Assembly (NCBI RefSeq): GCF_946886695.1
Contig: NZ_CAMPJD010000010.1
Span: 32,164 to 96,163, forward strand
DNA length: 64,000 nt
Source of the DNA: an uncultured Pseudoxanthomonas sp.
GTDB lineage: Bacteria; Pseudomonadota; Gammaproteobacteria; Xanthomonadales; Xanthomonadaceae
Direction of reading: 5' to 3'
The translations under genes were made by a program, and so were the position numbers. The notes beneath the pieces were generated by a model. That model did no database searches and was not told the origin of the DNA. It saw only the letters and a program-made list of their open reading frames with translations. This document shows, piece after piece, positions 37,554 through 46,277 of this stretch (position 1 is the stretch's first letter; the number at the start of each line of letters is the position of its first letter).

Positions 37554-38900
37554 ATGAGCCGTCGCCCCCTCGCACTAGCGCTCGCCCTGGCCCTGCCGTC
37601 CGCGGCCGGCGCCACCGACCTGATGCAGACCTATGAGCTGGCGCGCACAGGCGACCCTCAGCTGTCCATCGCCGAATCCACCCGCCTGTTCGACAAGGAA
37701 GGCGCGGTGCAGGCTCGTGCAGCGCTGCTGCCGCAGATCAGCGGCAGCGCGGGCTATACGCTGACCCACGACAGCCGGCCGGGCGATCCGCTGGGTGATG
37801 GGAAGAGCCGCAGCTACGGTGCCTCGGTCAGCCAGACGATCTTCGACTGGAGCCGCATCGCCAACCTGCGTGGCCAGCGCGCCATCAGCCAGGCCGCCGA
37901 CTACGACCTGGCCTCGGCGAACAACGAGCTGATCACCCGCACCTCGGCCGCGTACTTCAACGTCCTGATCGGCATCGAGTCGCTGGCGGCCGCCGAAACC
38001 AACGAAGCCGCATCGAAGAAGCAGTTCGACTATGCGCAGAAGCGCCTGGACGTGGGCCTGGCGCCGATCACCGACGTACACGAAGCCCGGGCCCAGTACG
38101 ACAGCGCGCGCGCCAACACCATCCTGGCCCGCAACTCCCTGGACGACAGCTACCGCGCGTTGGCCGAGATCACGGGCCAGCCGATCAGCGGATTGAAAGG
38201 CCTGCCGGACGACTTCCGCCCGGAACTGCCGGCGGAACAGAACGCCCAATCCTGGGTCGATCGCGCGCTGGAACAGAATCCCGACCTCAAGTCGGCGGAA
38301 TACTCGCTGGAATCCGCACAGCATGGCGTCTCCAGCGCACGTGCCGGCCACTACCCCACCCTCAACTTCAGTGGCCGCTACACCAACGGCACCGCTTGGG
38401 ACAGCGTGCCGGGCACGTTGTCGCAGGACGGCGAAGGCTACAACTGGGGCGTGACCCTGACCGTGCCGATCTTCTCCGGTGGTGCCACCCAGTCCGGCGT
38501 GCGCCAGGCGCTGGCCCAGCGTGACCGCGCGTCGGACGGCCTGGAGCAGACCCGCCGCGCGCTGATCCGCAACACCAGCAATGCCTACCAGGCACTGGTC
38601 GCCGGCGTCAGCGAAGTGGAAGCCCGTCGCTTGGCGGTGGTCTCCGCGCAGAGCGCGCTGGACGCCTCGCAGGTCGGCCTGGAAGTCGGCACCCGCACCG
38701 TGCTGGACGTGCTGCAGAACCAGCGCACGCTGTTCCAGGCGCAGGTGGAGTACGCGCAGGCGCGCTACAACTTCCTGCAGAACCGCCTGCTGCTGGAGCA
38801 GGCCGCCGGCACGCTGGATGGCGCCGACGTGCAGGACGTGAACCGCCTGCTGACCGCCGACGCCGAAGCGCGCCTCTCGTCGCAGCCCCTTTCGCAGTAA
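37554..38900 (+). CDS. tolC: TolC-family outer membrane channel
   Basis: 448 residues with a signal peptide (LALALALALPSAAGA) and an AAGGAA ribosome binding site. The protein has the two-fold repeated TolC structure: DLMQTYELARTGDPQLSIAESTR at the start and ALEQNPDLKSAEYSLESAQHGVSSARAGHYPTLNFSGRY opening the second half, with long coiled-coil helices between the barrel strands. GLEVGTRTVLDVLQNQRTLFQAQVEYAQARYNFLQ is diagnostic. It forms the outer membrane exit duct for efflux and type I secretion, and could serve the RND pump encoded 1.6 kb away. Confidence 0.93.
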   Translation: MSRRPLALALALALPSAAGATDLMQTYELARTGDPQLSIAESTRLFDKEGAVQARAALLPQISGSAGYTLTHDSRPGDPLGDGKSRSYGASVSQTIFDWSRIANLRGQRAISQAADYDLASANNELITRTSAAYFNVLIGIESLAAAETNEAASKKQFDYAQKRLDVGLAPITDVHEARAQYDSARANTILARNSLDDSYRALAEITGQPISGLKGLPDDFRPELPAEQNAQSWVDRALEQNPDLKSAEYSLESAQHGVSSARAGHYPTLNFSGRYTNGTAWDSVPGTLSQDGEGYNWGVTLTVPIFSGGATQSGVRQALAQRDRASDGLEQTRRALIRNTSNAYQALVAGVSEVEARRLAVVSAQSALDASQVGLEVGTRTVLDVLQNQRTLFQAQVEYAQARYNFLQNRLLLEQAAGTLDGADVQDVNRLLTADAEARLSSQPLSQ

Positions 38901-38918
38901 TCCCCGCGCCCCTGGCGC

Positions 38919-38957
38919 AACGACAACGGCGGGCTTCGGCCCGCCGTTGTCGTTTCT
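38919..38957 (+). terminator. Strong terminator after tolC
   Basis: A 15-bp perfect stem, ACGACAACGGCGGGC (38920-38934) with GCCCGCCGTTGTCGT (38939-38953), closed by a TTCG tetraloop and followed by a short T-rich stretch. Confidence 0.85.
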
Positions 38958-38971
38958 GGCCTCGGATTTCC

Positions 38972-39068
38972 TGTAGGAGCGACATAAGTCGCGACCGGGA
39001 ATCATCCGTCTCCATGCAAATATCCGATGTCGTTCGGGCGTGCGGTCGCGACTTACGTCGCTCCTACA
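38972..39068. repeat. REP-like inverted repeat pair (GTAGGAGCGAC type), copy 1
   Basis: Left arm 38972-38996 (TGTAGGAGCGACATAAGTCGCGACC) and right arm 39044-39068, its near-perfect reverse complement, are separated by 47 bases. Each arm also contains the internal palindrome GCGAC-GTCGC. The outer GTAG end resembles the REP elements carried by Stenotrophomonas and relatives. A second copy is at 52176-52322. Confidence 0.88.
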
Positions 39069-39076
39069 ATCGGGAC

Positions 39077-40297
39077 TCAGATCGCGCCGCGAGACCGCAA
39101 CACCGCGATCTCATCGTCGCCGTAACCCGCCTCGCGCAACACGTTGTCGGTGTGCTGCCCCAGCATCGGCGGCCCACGCGACGGCTGCACCGGTGTCACC
39201 GACAACCTGATCGGACTGCCCACCAGCGGCAACGTGCCGGCATGCGAATGCGGCACCTCGACGACCATGCCACGCGCCCGAACCTGCGGATCGGCGAACA
39301 CGTCGGCAAGGTCATTGACCGGGCCACAGGGAATGCCCGCAGCTTCGAGCAACGACAGCCATGCGCGCCGGTCGCGCCGCAGAAAGTGCGCCTGGAGCAT
39401 CGGCACGAGCACGTCACGACATCGCACGCGCTCCGCGTTCGTGGTGAACCGCGCGTCGACGGCGAGTGCAGGCTCATCCAGCAGGTCGCAGAGGCGCGCG
39501 AACTGCCGGTCGTTGCCGACGGCGACGATGATGTGGCCGTCGGCAACCGCGAATACCTGGTACGGCACGATGTTGGCGTGCGCATTGCCCTGCCGTGGCG
39601 GCACTTCGCCCCCGACCAGATAGTGACTACCCAGATTGGCCAGCATCGCGACCTGCGCGTCGAGCAGCGCCATGTCGATCACCTGTCCTTCGCCCGTGGC
39701 ATCGCGGTGGCGCAGCGCGGCGAGGATGGCGACGCTGGCGTACATGCCAGTGAACAGGTCAGCGACCGCCACCCCGACCTTCTGGGGCTCGCCCTCCGCG
39801 GCGCCGGTGACACTCATCAGGCCGCCAAGCCCCTGCACGGCAAAGTCGTAACCCGCGCGATGCGCATAGGGCCCGTCCTGGCCGAAGCCCGTGATCGAGC
39901 AGTACACCAGCCGCGGATTGGCGGCGCGCAGGGTCGCGGCATCCAGCCCGTACCGCGCCATGTCGCCGACCTTGAAGTTCTCCACCAGCACATCGCTTTG
40001 CATGGCAAGCCGCCGGATGATGGCCTGGCCATCGTCGGTGGAGATGTCCACTGTCAGCGAGCGCTTGTTGCGGTTCGCGCACAGGAAATACGCGGACTCT
40101 GCGGTTTCATTCCCCGCTGCGTCGCGCAGGAAGGGCGGCCCCCATCCACGCGTATCGTCGCCACTGCCCGGCCGCTCAACCTTGATGACATCGGCGCCGA
40201 GGTCCGCGAGCACCTGTGTGCTCCATGGCCCGGCAAGCACACGCGTCAGATCCAGTACGCGCACGCCGGCCAGTGCGCGCGGCGCCATGTCGTTCAC
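39077..40297 (-). CDS. CaiB/BaiF family III CoA-transferase
   Basis: 406 residues. The start is a GTG overlapping the waaA stop (GTGA); an ATG 9 bases on (MAPRALAGVRVLDLTRVLAGP) is an equally good alternative. LAGVRVLDLTRVLAGPWSTQVLADLGADVIKVERPGSGDDTRGWGPPF is the family signature, NRNKRSLTVDI follows, and the catalytic Asp is expected in AGYDFAVQGLGGLMSVTG. Family members move CoA between organic acids; here the acids are unknown. It reads downstream of waaA but has no clear functional link to LPS. A REP-like repeat follows its end. Confidence 0.92.
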   Translation of the reverse strand: MNDMAPRALAGVRVLDLTRVLAGPWSTQVLADLGADVIKVERPGSGDDTRGWGPPFLRDAAGNETAESAYFLCANRNKRSLTVDISTDDGQAIIRRLAMQSDVLVENFKVGDMARYGLDAATLRAANPRLVYCSITGFGQDGPYAHRAGYDFAVQGLGGLMSVTGAAEGEPQKVGVAVADLFTGMYASVAILAALRHRDATGEGQVIDMALLDAQVAMLANLGSHYLVGGEVPPRQGNAHANIVPYQVFAVADGHIIVAVGNDRQFARLCDLLDEPALAVDARFTTNAERVRCRDVLVPMLQAHFLRRDRRAWLSLLEAAGIPCGPVNDLADVFADPQVRARGMVVEVPHSHAGTLPLVGSPIRLSVTPVQPSRGPPMLGQHTDNVLREAGYGDDEIAVLRSRGAI

Positions 40298-41595
40298 GCC
40301 ACCGGGGCCGGCAGGTGCGGCGCGATCATCGCCAGCGTGCGCGCCAGTGCGCCGCGACCATGTTCGACGAGCGCGCGACCACGTCCCGCCATGTCGTGGC
40401 GCCGTGCGTCATCGGCGAGCAGGTCTTCGATGGCGACCGCTACTCCCGTCGCGTCCGGCGCGATCACCAGGGCTTCGGCTTCCTTCAGGCGCCGGGAGAT
40501 CTCGCTGAAGTTGTGCAGGTGCGGACCAGTGACGGCAGGCGTGCCGACCGCGGCCGGCTCCAGCATGTTGTGTCCCCCGATGGCTTGCAGGCTGCCACCG
40601 ACGAAGGCCACGTCGGCGCAGGCGTAGAACGCCATCAGTTCGCCCAGCGTGTCGAGCACGAAGACATCATCGCCGGCAGCCGGCCAGCGGTCTGCGCGAC
40701 GTGTTCCCACCTTCCAGCCGGCGTCGCGCGCGGCGTCGGCCACGCGCGGGAAGCGCTCCGGATGGCGGGGTGCCCACAGCAGCAGCAGGTCGGGCCAGCG
40801 CGTGCGCAACCGCGCATGGATGGCGAGCACCGGCGCCTCTTCATCCTCGTGCGTGCTCGCAGCGATCCAGACCCGACGCTGTGCGGACAGGTGTCCCCGG
40901 AAACCGGCGACGATGTCGGCCACGGTGTCCGGCACGGGAATGTCGAACTTCAGGTTGCCGACGTCGCGTACCTGTTCGGGCGCGGCGCCCAGTTGCACGA
41001 AGCGGGCGGCATCGTCACCGGACTGCGCGGCCACGCGGCGCACCGTGCGCAGCATGCGTGCGATCAGCGGACGCAACACGCTGTAGCCACGCAGGGATCG
41101 CGCTGAAAGACGCGCATTGAGGATGTAGACCGGCACCTTCCGGTCATGGCAGCCGAACAACAGGCTGGGCCACAGCTCGGTCTCCATGATCAGCGCCAGT
41201 CGCGGCGGGAAGTGGCGCAGGAACCGCGCGACCGCGCCGGGAAGGTCGTAGGGCGAGTACACATGCAGCACGCGATCGCCCCACAGCGCCTGCACGCGCT
41301 CCGAGCCGGTGGGCGTGATGGTGGTGATCAGCACGCGCAGGCCGCGATGGCGCCTGAGCAGCGCATTCACCACCGGTGCGGCGGCGTTCACTTCCCCCAC
41401 CGAGACCGCATGCAACCAGACGTCCACCGGGCTGCCCGGCGTGTCGTAGCTGCCGTAGCGCTCGTTCCAGCGCTGGAAGTACTCGGGGTAGCGGAAGCCG
41501 CGCCAGATCAAGTGATAGAGAGTGACCGGCGTCAACACGTACAGCACCGCCGAATAGAGGGCGCGCAGCAGGCGTTCGGCAGTTCGGTTCGGCAT
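40294..41595 (-). CDS. waaA: 3-deoxy-D-manno-octulosonic acid (Kdo) transferase
   Basis: 433 residues from the ATG at 41593-41595; a TTG three codons upstream is also open. It attaches Kdo to lipid A precursor at the inner membrane face. An N-terminal hydrophobic anchor (LLRALYSAVLYVLTPVTLYHLIW) is followed by VDVWLHAVSVGEVNAAAPVVNALL with the catalytic-site Glu, and LIMETELWPSLLFGCHDRKVPVYILNARLSARSLRGY. The C-terminal half has VFVGGSLQAIGGHNMLEPAAVGTPAVTGPHLHNFSEI, where the nucleotide sugar binds. It is divergent from the acyltransferase gene, with about 40 bases between starts. Confidence 0.96.
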   Translation of the reverse strand: MPNRTAERLLRALYSAVLYVLTPVTLYHLIWRGFRYPEYFQRWNERYGSYDTPGSPVDVWLHAVSVGEVNAAAPVVNALLRRHRGLRVLITTITPTGSERVQALWGDRVLHVYSPYDLPGAVARFLRHFPPRLALIMETELWPSLLFGCHDRKVPVYILNARLSARSLRGYSVLRPLIARMLRTVRRVAAQSGDDAARFVQLGAAPEQVRDVGNLKFDIPVPDTVADIVAGFRGHLSAQRRVWIAASTHEDEEAPVLAIHARLRTRWPDLLLLWAPRHPERFPRVADAARDAGWKVGTRRADRWPAAGDDVFVLDTLGELMAFYACADVAFVGGSLQAIGGHNMLEPAAVGTPAVTGPHLHNFSEISRRLKEAEALVIAPDATGVAVAIEDLLADDARRHDMAGRGRALVEHGRGALARTLAMIAPHLPAPVA

Positions 41596-41623
41596 TGCCG
41601 ACAAGGATACCCGGGGCCGCCGT

Positions 41624-41629
41624 TACAAT
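41624..41629 (+). promoter_or_regulatory. Possible -10 element placing the acyltransferase mRNA start at its ATG
   Basis: TACAAT ends five bases before the ATG at 41635. If used, transcription would begin at or next to the start codon, giving a leaderless mRNA. No ribosome binding site is seen. The -35 is unclear. Confidence 0.25.
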
Positions 41630-41634
41630 GGGCC

Positions 41635-42567
41635 ATGGCCGAAACCGAGAAGCGATCCGCCGACGCCCGCGAGCGTCCACCCATGGGGCCTGCGCAGTGG
41701 CCGGCCTGGATCGGCATCGGGCTGGCATGGCTGGTGGCGCGCCTGCCGTGGGCGCTGCAGCGCGTGCTGGGACGCCTTATCGGCGCGCTGCTCTTTGCGG
41801 CGATGCGTGAGCGCAGGAACATCGCCCGCCGCAACATCGCGCTGTGTTTTCCGGAACTGGACGCCGATGCCCGGGACGCGATGGCGCGGGCCAGTTTCGG
41901 CGAGCTCGGCATCGGACTGTTCGAATTCGCGCGCGCCTGGTGGGGCAGCGTGGCGCCGATGCGGCGGGGACTGCGGGTCGAGGGCCTGGAGCACCTGGCG
42001 GCGGCACGTGCCGGTGGCCGCGGGGTGATCGTGGTGTCCGGACACTTCACCACGCTGGAGATCTCGGCGCGGCTGATGTGCGACCACGCACCGCTGGCCG
42101 GCATGTACCGCCCGCACAACCAGGGCGCTATGGAGTGGGCGGTCAAGCGCGGCCGCCTGCGTTACGCCACCGCGATGTTCACCCGTGAAGAGTTGCGCCC
42201 TGCGCTGAAGCACCTCAAGCAGGGCGGACTGCTCTGGTTCGCCCCCGACCAGGATACGCGGCGCGGCGAGAGCGTATTCGTTCCGTTCTTCGGCCACCCG
42301 GCCTACAGCCTCACCTCCACCCATCAACTGGCACGGCTGTCGGGCGCGGCGGTGATCGCGTTCTCGCACGTCCGCCGCGAAGACGGCGGCTACACGCTGA
42401 CGCTCTCACCCGCGCTGGAGGATTTCCCGTCATCGGATGCCACGGCGGACACGGCGCGCGTGATCGCCGCAATCGAGTCCATGGTGCGCGAGGCGCCCAC
42501 CCAGTACCTGTGGATCCACCGCCGCTTCAAGCGTCAGCCCGACGGGCGCGGCGAACTCTACCGGTAG
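41635..42567 (+). CDS. Lipid A acyltransferase (LpxL/HtrB-like), paralogue 1
   Basis: 310 residues. A hydrophobic anchor near the start (WPAWIGIGLAWLVARLPWALQRVLGRLIGALLF) is followed by RNIARRNIALCFPELDADARD and the active-site segment GVIVVSGHFTTLEISARLM, whose His and Glu (HxxxxE) are the expected catalytic pair. MYRPHNQGAMEWAVKRGRLR and FAPDQDTRRGESVFVPFFG complete the family pattern. It should add a secondary fatty acid to Kdo-lipid A at the inner membrane. It faces a related acyltransferase gene tail to tail; both end in Leu-Tyr-Arg-stop within a shared palindrome. Confidence 0.92.
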   Translation: MAETEKRSADARERPPMGPAQWPAWIGIGLAWLVARLPWALQRVLGRLIGALLFAAMRERRNIARRNIALCFPELDADARDAMARASFGELGIGLFEFARAWWGSVAPMRRGLRVEGLEHLAAARAGGRGVIVVSGHFTTLEISARLMCDHAPLAGMYRPHNQGAMEWAVKRGRLRYATAMFTREELRPALKHLKQGGLLWFAPDQDTRRGESVFVPFFGHPAYSLTSTHQLARLSGAAVIAFSHVRREDGGYTLTLSPALEDFPSSDATADTARVIAAIESMVREAPTQYLWIHRRFKRQPDGRGELYR

Positions 42568-42569
42568 AG
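42556..42569. other. 14-bp palindrome shared by the ends of two convergent acyltransferase genes
   Basis: CTCTACCGGTAGAG reads the same on both strands. It holds the TAG stop of the plus-strand gene and the TAG stop of the minus-strand gene, so the two coding regions overlap by 10 bases and each ends in Leu-Tyr-Arg. Confidence 0.9.
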
Positions 42570-43463
42570 GCCGGGTTCGCCCTGGGGCCGCGTCTTGAAA
42601 CGCCGGTGTACCCACAGGTACTGCTCGGGATGCCGGCGCACGACGGCTTCCAGTTCCGCCATATAGCGTGCCGCATCCCGCACCGGGTCGCCGGTCGGCC
42701 ATCCTTCCCACGTCGGCTCGACGCGCAGCTGGTAGCGTCCCGCCGCGTCACGATGGAACCAGAACGGCAGCACGACGGCATTGCTCCGGCGTGCGAGATC
42801 GGGCGTGGCGGTCAAGGTCGCGGCCTGCACGCCGAAGAACGGCACGAAGGCATTCTGGTAGTTGAAATCCTGGTCCGCGGAATACGCGACGATGCCGCCG
42901 CGCGACAGCGTGCGCAGCAAGCCGCGCACGTCTTTCTTGCCGATGACATCGGCGAAGACGCGGCGACGGGCAGTGTCGAGCAGATGCTCGATGCAGGGAT
43001 CGTTGTTGCGTCGCGCGACGATGGTCACCCGTTCGCCCAGCGCGTCGCCCAGCAGGCGCGCGCACAGTTCAGAGTGTGGGATATGGCCGCCGAACAGCAG
43101 AATGCCGCGCCCCTGTGCGCGTGCGGCGCGCACGTGTTCCAGCCCCTGCACGTCGGCCAGCCCGCGCAACGCCCACGTGGGCGCGTACCAGCCCCGCACG
43201 AGTTCGAACATGCCGGTCACCGTGGCGCGCAGGGTGTCGCGCAGCAGGCGGGCGCGGGCACGGTCATCCAGTGCAGGGAAACACAGCGCGATGTTGGTCG
43301 CCGCATAGCGGCGGCGCTTGCCGAGCAGCGGCCACAGCAACCAGGTCGTGATGCTCCCGAGCAGCAACAGCACCCGCTGCGGCAACCGCGCGAACGCCGA
43401 TGCGATCAGGTTGGCGGGCGCCACGAACCAGCAGCGCACGCCCGCCGCGCGCTCATTCGTCAT
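42558..43463 (-). CDS. Lipid A acyltransferase (LpxL/HtrB-like), paralogue 2
   Basis: 301 residues. Same domain plan as the facing gene: a hydrophobic N-terminal region (RVLLLLGSITTWLLWPLLG), RRRYAATNIALCFPALDDRARARLL, and GRGILLFGGHIPHSELCARLLGD with the His...Glu catalytic pair. ARRNNDPCIEHLLDTARRR and YSADQDFNYQNAFVPFFGVQAATLTATPDLARR follow. Probably a lauroyl/myristoyl-type transferase acting on lipid A, perhaps with a different acyl chain or position from its paralogue. Its start overlaps the end of the ligase-like gene by 11 bases, placing it in the LPS operon. Confidence 0.9.
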   Translation of the reverse strand: MTNERAAGVRCWFVAPANLIASAFARLPQRVLLLLGSITTWLLWPLLGKRRRYAATNIALCFPALDDRARARLLRDTLRATVTGMFELVRGWYAPTWALRGLADVQGLEHVRAARAQGRGILLFGGHIPHSELCARLLGDALGERVTIVARRNNDPCIEHLLDTARRRVFADVIGKKDVRGLLRTLSRGGIVAYSADQDFNYQNAFVPFFGVQAATLTATPDLARRSNAVVLPFWFHRDAAGRYQLRVEPTWEGWPTGDPVRDAARYMAELEAVVRRHPEQYLWVHRRFKTRPQGEPGLYR

Positions 43464-44745
43464 CGCGCGCCAGCAGGCTGCCCGCGTACAGCGCCGCCAG
43501 CATCAGCGTCAGGCCGCCCCAGAACGTGGAGTAGAACGCAAGGTGCGTATTGAACGGGAAGACCGTCACCGCCAGCGCCAGCATCGCCGGCCGCGCGCGC
43601 TCCTTCGCCTGCGGTGCGGCATAACGCCAGGCACGCCATGCCAGCGCTGCACCCGCCAGCCACAGCAACAGGCCGATGACGCCGGTTTCGCTGAGTACTT
43701 CCAGCACGATCTGATGGGCATGGAACGCCGGACCCTGGCCCCATGCAGGCCGCTCGCCGGCCCCTGCATCGCAACCGGGGAATGCTTCGCGAAAGCCCCG
43801 CGCACCCACGCCGTTGATGGGGTGCTCGACGATCATGCAGCCGGCGGCGGACCAGATCTGCCCGCGGCCCGACAACGCGGTGTCCACGCCGGATTCGTTG
43901 GCGGTCAATGCATGCGTGGTGAGCCGGATACGTTCGCGCACCTGCGGCGACACCATGGCCAGTACCACCAGCAACACGGCGCCGAAAGCGAAGACACCCA
44001 GCAGCCGCTTCCAACCCAACAATTTCCAGCCGGAGAACACCAGCACCAGGGCGTAGGTGATCCATGCGGCACGCGCGCCAGCCAGCAACACGACGACACC
44101 TATCGCGGCCGATGCCAGCAGCCAGCCCGTTGCCTTCAAGCGCCGTTCCGCTGCGAACAGCAGGAACGGCGACAGGCTCGCCATCACCACGCCGAGCTTC
44201 CGGTTGCACGGGCCCAGGAAACCGCTGAGCCTGTCGAGGCCGGCCATCTGTTCCGCAGTGCACATCGGGCGTCCGCTGACCAGTTGCTTGAGCTGGTCCA
44301 GGCCCCAGAACAAGGGACTGGTGCCGAACACGACCTGCGCCAGCGCGTCCAGCGTCCACACCGCGACGATGATGGCCAGACCGTTGAAGGTGGTGCGCCG
44401 CGCTTCCCTGTTCGCCACGGCGGCCGCCACCAGCCACAGGAACGGCAGGTAGCGCAGGTCCACCGCGGCCTCGCGAAATGCCCGCGGTGCGTCTACGGCG
44501 TCCATGGCCGAGATGACTTCGGGCAGCCAATAGGCGGCGAACAGGGCGCTGGTCAGCGCCCATGCCGCGCCGCTCAGCAGGCGCGTGCCGCCACGGAACC
44601 TGTCGAGCAGCAACCGGATGACGGCCGCCAATGCACCCAGCACCATCACGGCTTCGGCATAGCCCGGTGCCGGCCAGAGGGCGACGAACGTCAGCACCCA
44701 CGCGGGTGCCCAGCGCCAGCCGTGGGGACGGCCACGGACAGGCAT
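43453..44745 (-). CDS. O-antigen ligase-like membrane protein
   Basis: 430 residues from the ATG at 44743-44745, one base after the upstream stop; another ATG at 44773-44775 would add 10 residues. About 10-12 hydrophobic segments with a large periplasmic loop before the last helices, in the style of WaaL/Wzy_C ligases: RGQIWSAAGCMIVEHPINGVGARGFREAFPGC and HAHQIVLEVLSETGVIGLLLWLAG carry the conserved His-x-x-x-x-x-E-like region. It should join O-antigen or another glycan to lipid A-core at the periplasmic face. It lies between a glycosyltransferase and an acyltransferase gene. Confidence 0.85.
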   Translation of the reverse strand: MPVRGRPHGWRWAPAWVLTFVALWPAPGYAEAVMVLGALAAVIRLLLDRFRGGTRLLSGAAWALTSALFAAYWLPEVISAMDAVDAPRAFREAAVDLRYLPFLWLVAAAVANREARRTTFNGLAIIVAVWTLDALAQVVFGTSPLFWGLDQLKQLVSGRPMCTAEQMAGLDRLSGFLGPCNRKLGVVMASLSPFLLFAAERRLKATGWLLASAAIGVVVLLAGARAAWITYALVLVFSGWKLLGWKRLLGVFAFGAVLLVVLAMVSPQVRERIRLTTHALTANESGVDTALSGRGQIWSAAGCMIVEHPINGVGARGFREAFPGCDAGAGERPAWGQGPAFHAHQIVLEVLSETGVIGLLLWLAGAALAWRAWRYAAPQAKERARPAMLALAVTVFPFNTHLAFYSTFWGGLTLMLAALYAGSLLARDDE

Positions 44746-44746
44746 G

Positions 44747-45886
44747 TCAGGGATCGATGGCGAGTCGGCGGTCATCGGCAAGATCGTGGTAAAGGGCGAG
44801 CGTGGCGTCCTGCATCGCGCGCAGGGTGTAGGCGTCCATCGTAGCCAATGGCGGCGGCGGATGGGCGAGCATCGAACGCACCGCATCGAACAGGCGGTCT
44901 TCATCGAATGCCGGCACCGCGCCCGCGGGCTGCAGTTCGCGCAGCAACTCGCCGACACCGCCATGCGCCCAGCCGGCGACGGGACGTCCCACGGACAGCG
45001 CTTCGACCACGGTCCGGCCGAACGCTTCGGGCTTGCGCGACAGCTGCAACACCAGGTCGCTGGCGGCGTAGGCGCGAGCGATGGCGGTTGTCGGTGGCGT
45101 GATCGCGAGCGCATCGGCGCATCCGCCACGTCGCGCTTCCGCTTCCAGGTCGAGGACGTAGTGCTCGCGTCCCCCTTCGCGCGTGCCCGGCATCCAGAGG
45201 CGCGCATCGATGCCGCTGCCACGCAGGCGGGCCAGCAGCGCGATGGCATCCTGGTGGCCCTTGAGGCGAGTGCCGCGCCCTGGCAGCAGCAGCAGCGGGC
45301 CTTCGCCCACCAGTGCAGGATGCTGCGTGGCAGCCCACGCACGCGCGTCAGGATCGCGCGAGGAGGCGCGCGGGAACTGCGTCGGATCGATGCCGCGCGG
45401 AATCACGACCAGCTTGCCGGCATCGGTCTGCGGATAGTGCTGGCGCAGATACGCGCGCACCGTGTCAGACACGCAGATCACGCGCTCGCCGTACGTCATC
45501 ACCGCGCTGTAGCGCCCGGGCGAATTGAGCCCGTGCATGGTCGTGACGAATCGTGGTCGCGCAGCCTCAGGCATCGCGCGGATCGCCCACAGTCCAAGCC
45601 ACGCAGGAAGCCGCGAGCGCGCGTGCACGATGTCGGCGCCGACATCGGCGAACAGCCGGCGCAGGGTGACCACGTGGCGCAACGTCAGCAATGATTTGCG
45701 ACCGATGTCGAGCGTGATGTGCTCCGCGCCGGTCGCTTGCAACGCCGGCTCCAGCCGCCCGCCCGCCGACACCACCACGGCACGGTGGCCTGCGCGCACC
45801 AGCGCATCCGCGATCTCGAGGGTGGAGCGTTCGACGCCGCCGGATTCCAGCGCCGGCAACAGCTGGACGACGGTCAGGCAGCGCAT
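44747..45886 (-). CDS. Glycosyltransferase family 4 protein
   Basis: 379 residues. The N-terminal domain shows LLPALESGGVERSTLEIADALVRAGHRAVVVSAGG, the GT-B start typical of family 4. The C-terminal nucleotide-sugar domain includes LLLPGRGTRLKGHQDAIALLARLR and SDLVLQLSRKPEAFGRTVVEALSVGRPVAGWAHGGVGELL (the EAFGRTVVEAL motif holds the donor-binding Glu residues). It is cytoplasmic and probably adds a sugar to the LPS core. It heads a run of LPS genes with one-base and overlapping junctions. Confidence 0.92.
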   Translation of the reverse strand: MRCLTVVQLLPALESGGVERSTLEIADALVRAGHRAVVVSAGGRLEPALQATGAEHITLDIGRKSLLTLRHVVTLRRLFADVGADIVHARSRLPAWLGLWAIRAMPEAARPRFVTTMHGLNSPGRYSAVMTYGERVICVSDTVRAYLRQHYPQTDAGKLVVIPRGIDPTQFPRASSRDPDARAWAATQHPALVGEGPLLLLPGRGTRLKGHQDAIALLARLRGSGIDARLWMPGTREGGREHYVLDLEAEARRGGCADALAITPPTTAIARAYAASDLVLQLSRKPEAFGRTVVEALSVGRPVAGWAHGGVGELLRELQPAGAVPAFDEDRLFDAVRSMLAHPPPPLATMDAYTLRAMQDATLALYHDLADDRRLAIDP

Positions 45887-45922
45887 GGGCGATGGGCCGC
45901 GCGCTTCGGCCGCATCAGGCGA

Positions 45923-46120
45923 TCAATCGGCCAGGACGAAATGCGAACCGCAGTACGGGCACTGCACATCCCCATCAGGCGCGTCTTCGATGGGCAGGTA
46001 GACACGCGGATGCGAATTCCACAGCGCCATCGACGGCAGCGGGCAGCTCAGCGGCAGGTCGGCGCGCGAGACGGTGTAGCGCTTCTCGGCGTTGGCGGGC
46101 GCGGTGGCGGTGTGGGTCAT
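45923..46120 (-). CDS. Small zinc-finger protein (zf-CHCC type)
   Basis: 65 residues. LPLSCPLPSMALWNSHPRVYLPIEDAPDGDVQCPYCGSHFVL contains a Cys, a His and a CPYCG pair, the ligand set of the CHCC zinc finger found in the NDUFS6-type family and in many proteobacterial small proteins. Molecular role in bacteria unknown. It starts 158 bases from the end of the YceI gene on the same strand. Confidence 0.88.
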   Translation of the reverse strand: MTHTATAPANAEKRYTVSRADLPLSCPLPSMALWNSHPRVYLPIEDAPDGDVQCPYCGSHFVLAD

Positions 46121-46202
46121 GGCGGTGCGGGACGTGCTGGAACGAGGCGGCCAGTCTACCAGCCGGTACCGTGACGGCCCAAGGACGGGTTCCCATGACG
46201 GA

Positions 46203-46234
46203 AAACGCCGCCCGGCGCGAGCGGGGCGGCGTTT
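46203..46234 (-). terminator. Terminator after the YceI gene
   Basis: AAACGCCGCCC (46203-46213) pairs with GGGCGGCGTTT (46224-46234); on the minus strand the stem ends in TTTTC. It separates YceI from the zinc-finger gene. Confidence 0.8.
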
Positions 46235-46277
46235 CCGGCAGCATCCGGCCCGCGCGCGGAGGCCGGGGAAGGCGTGC

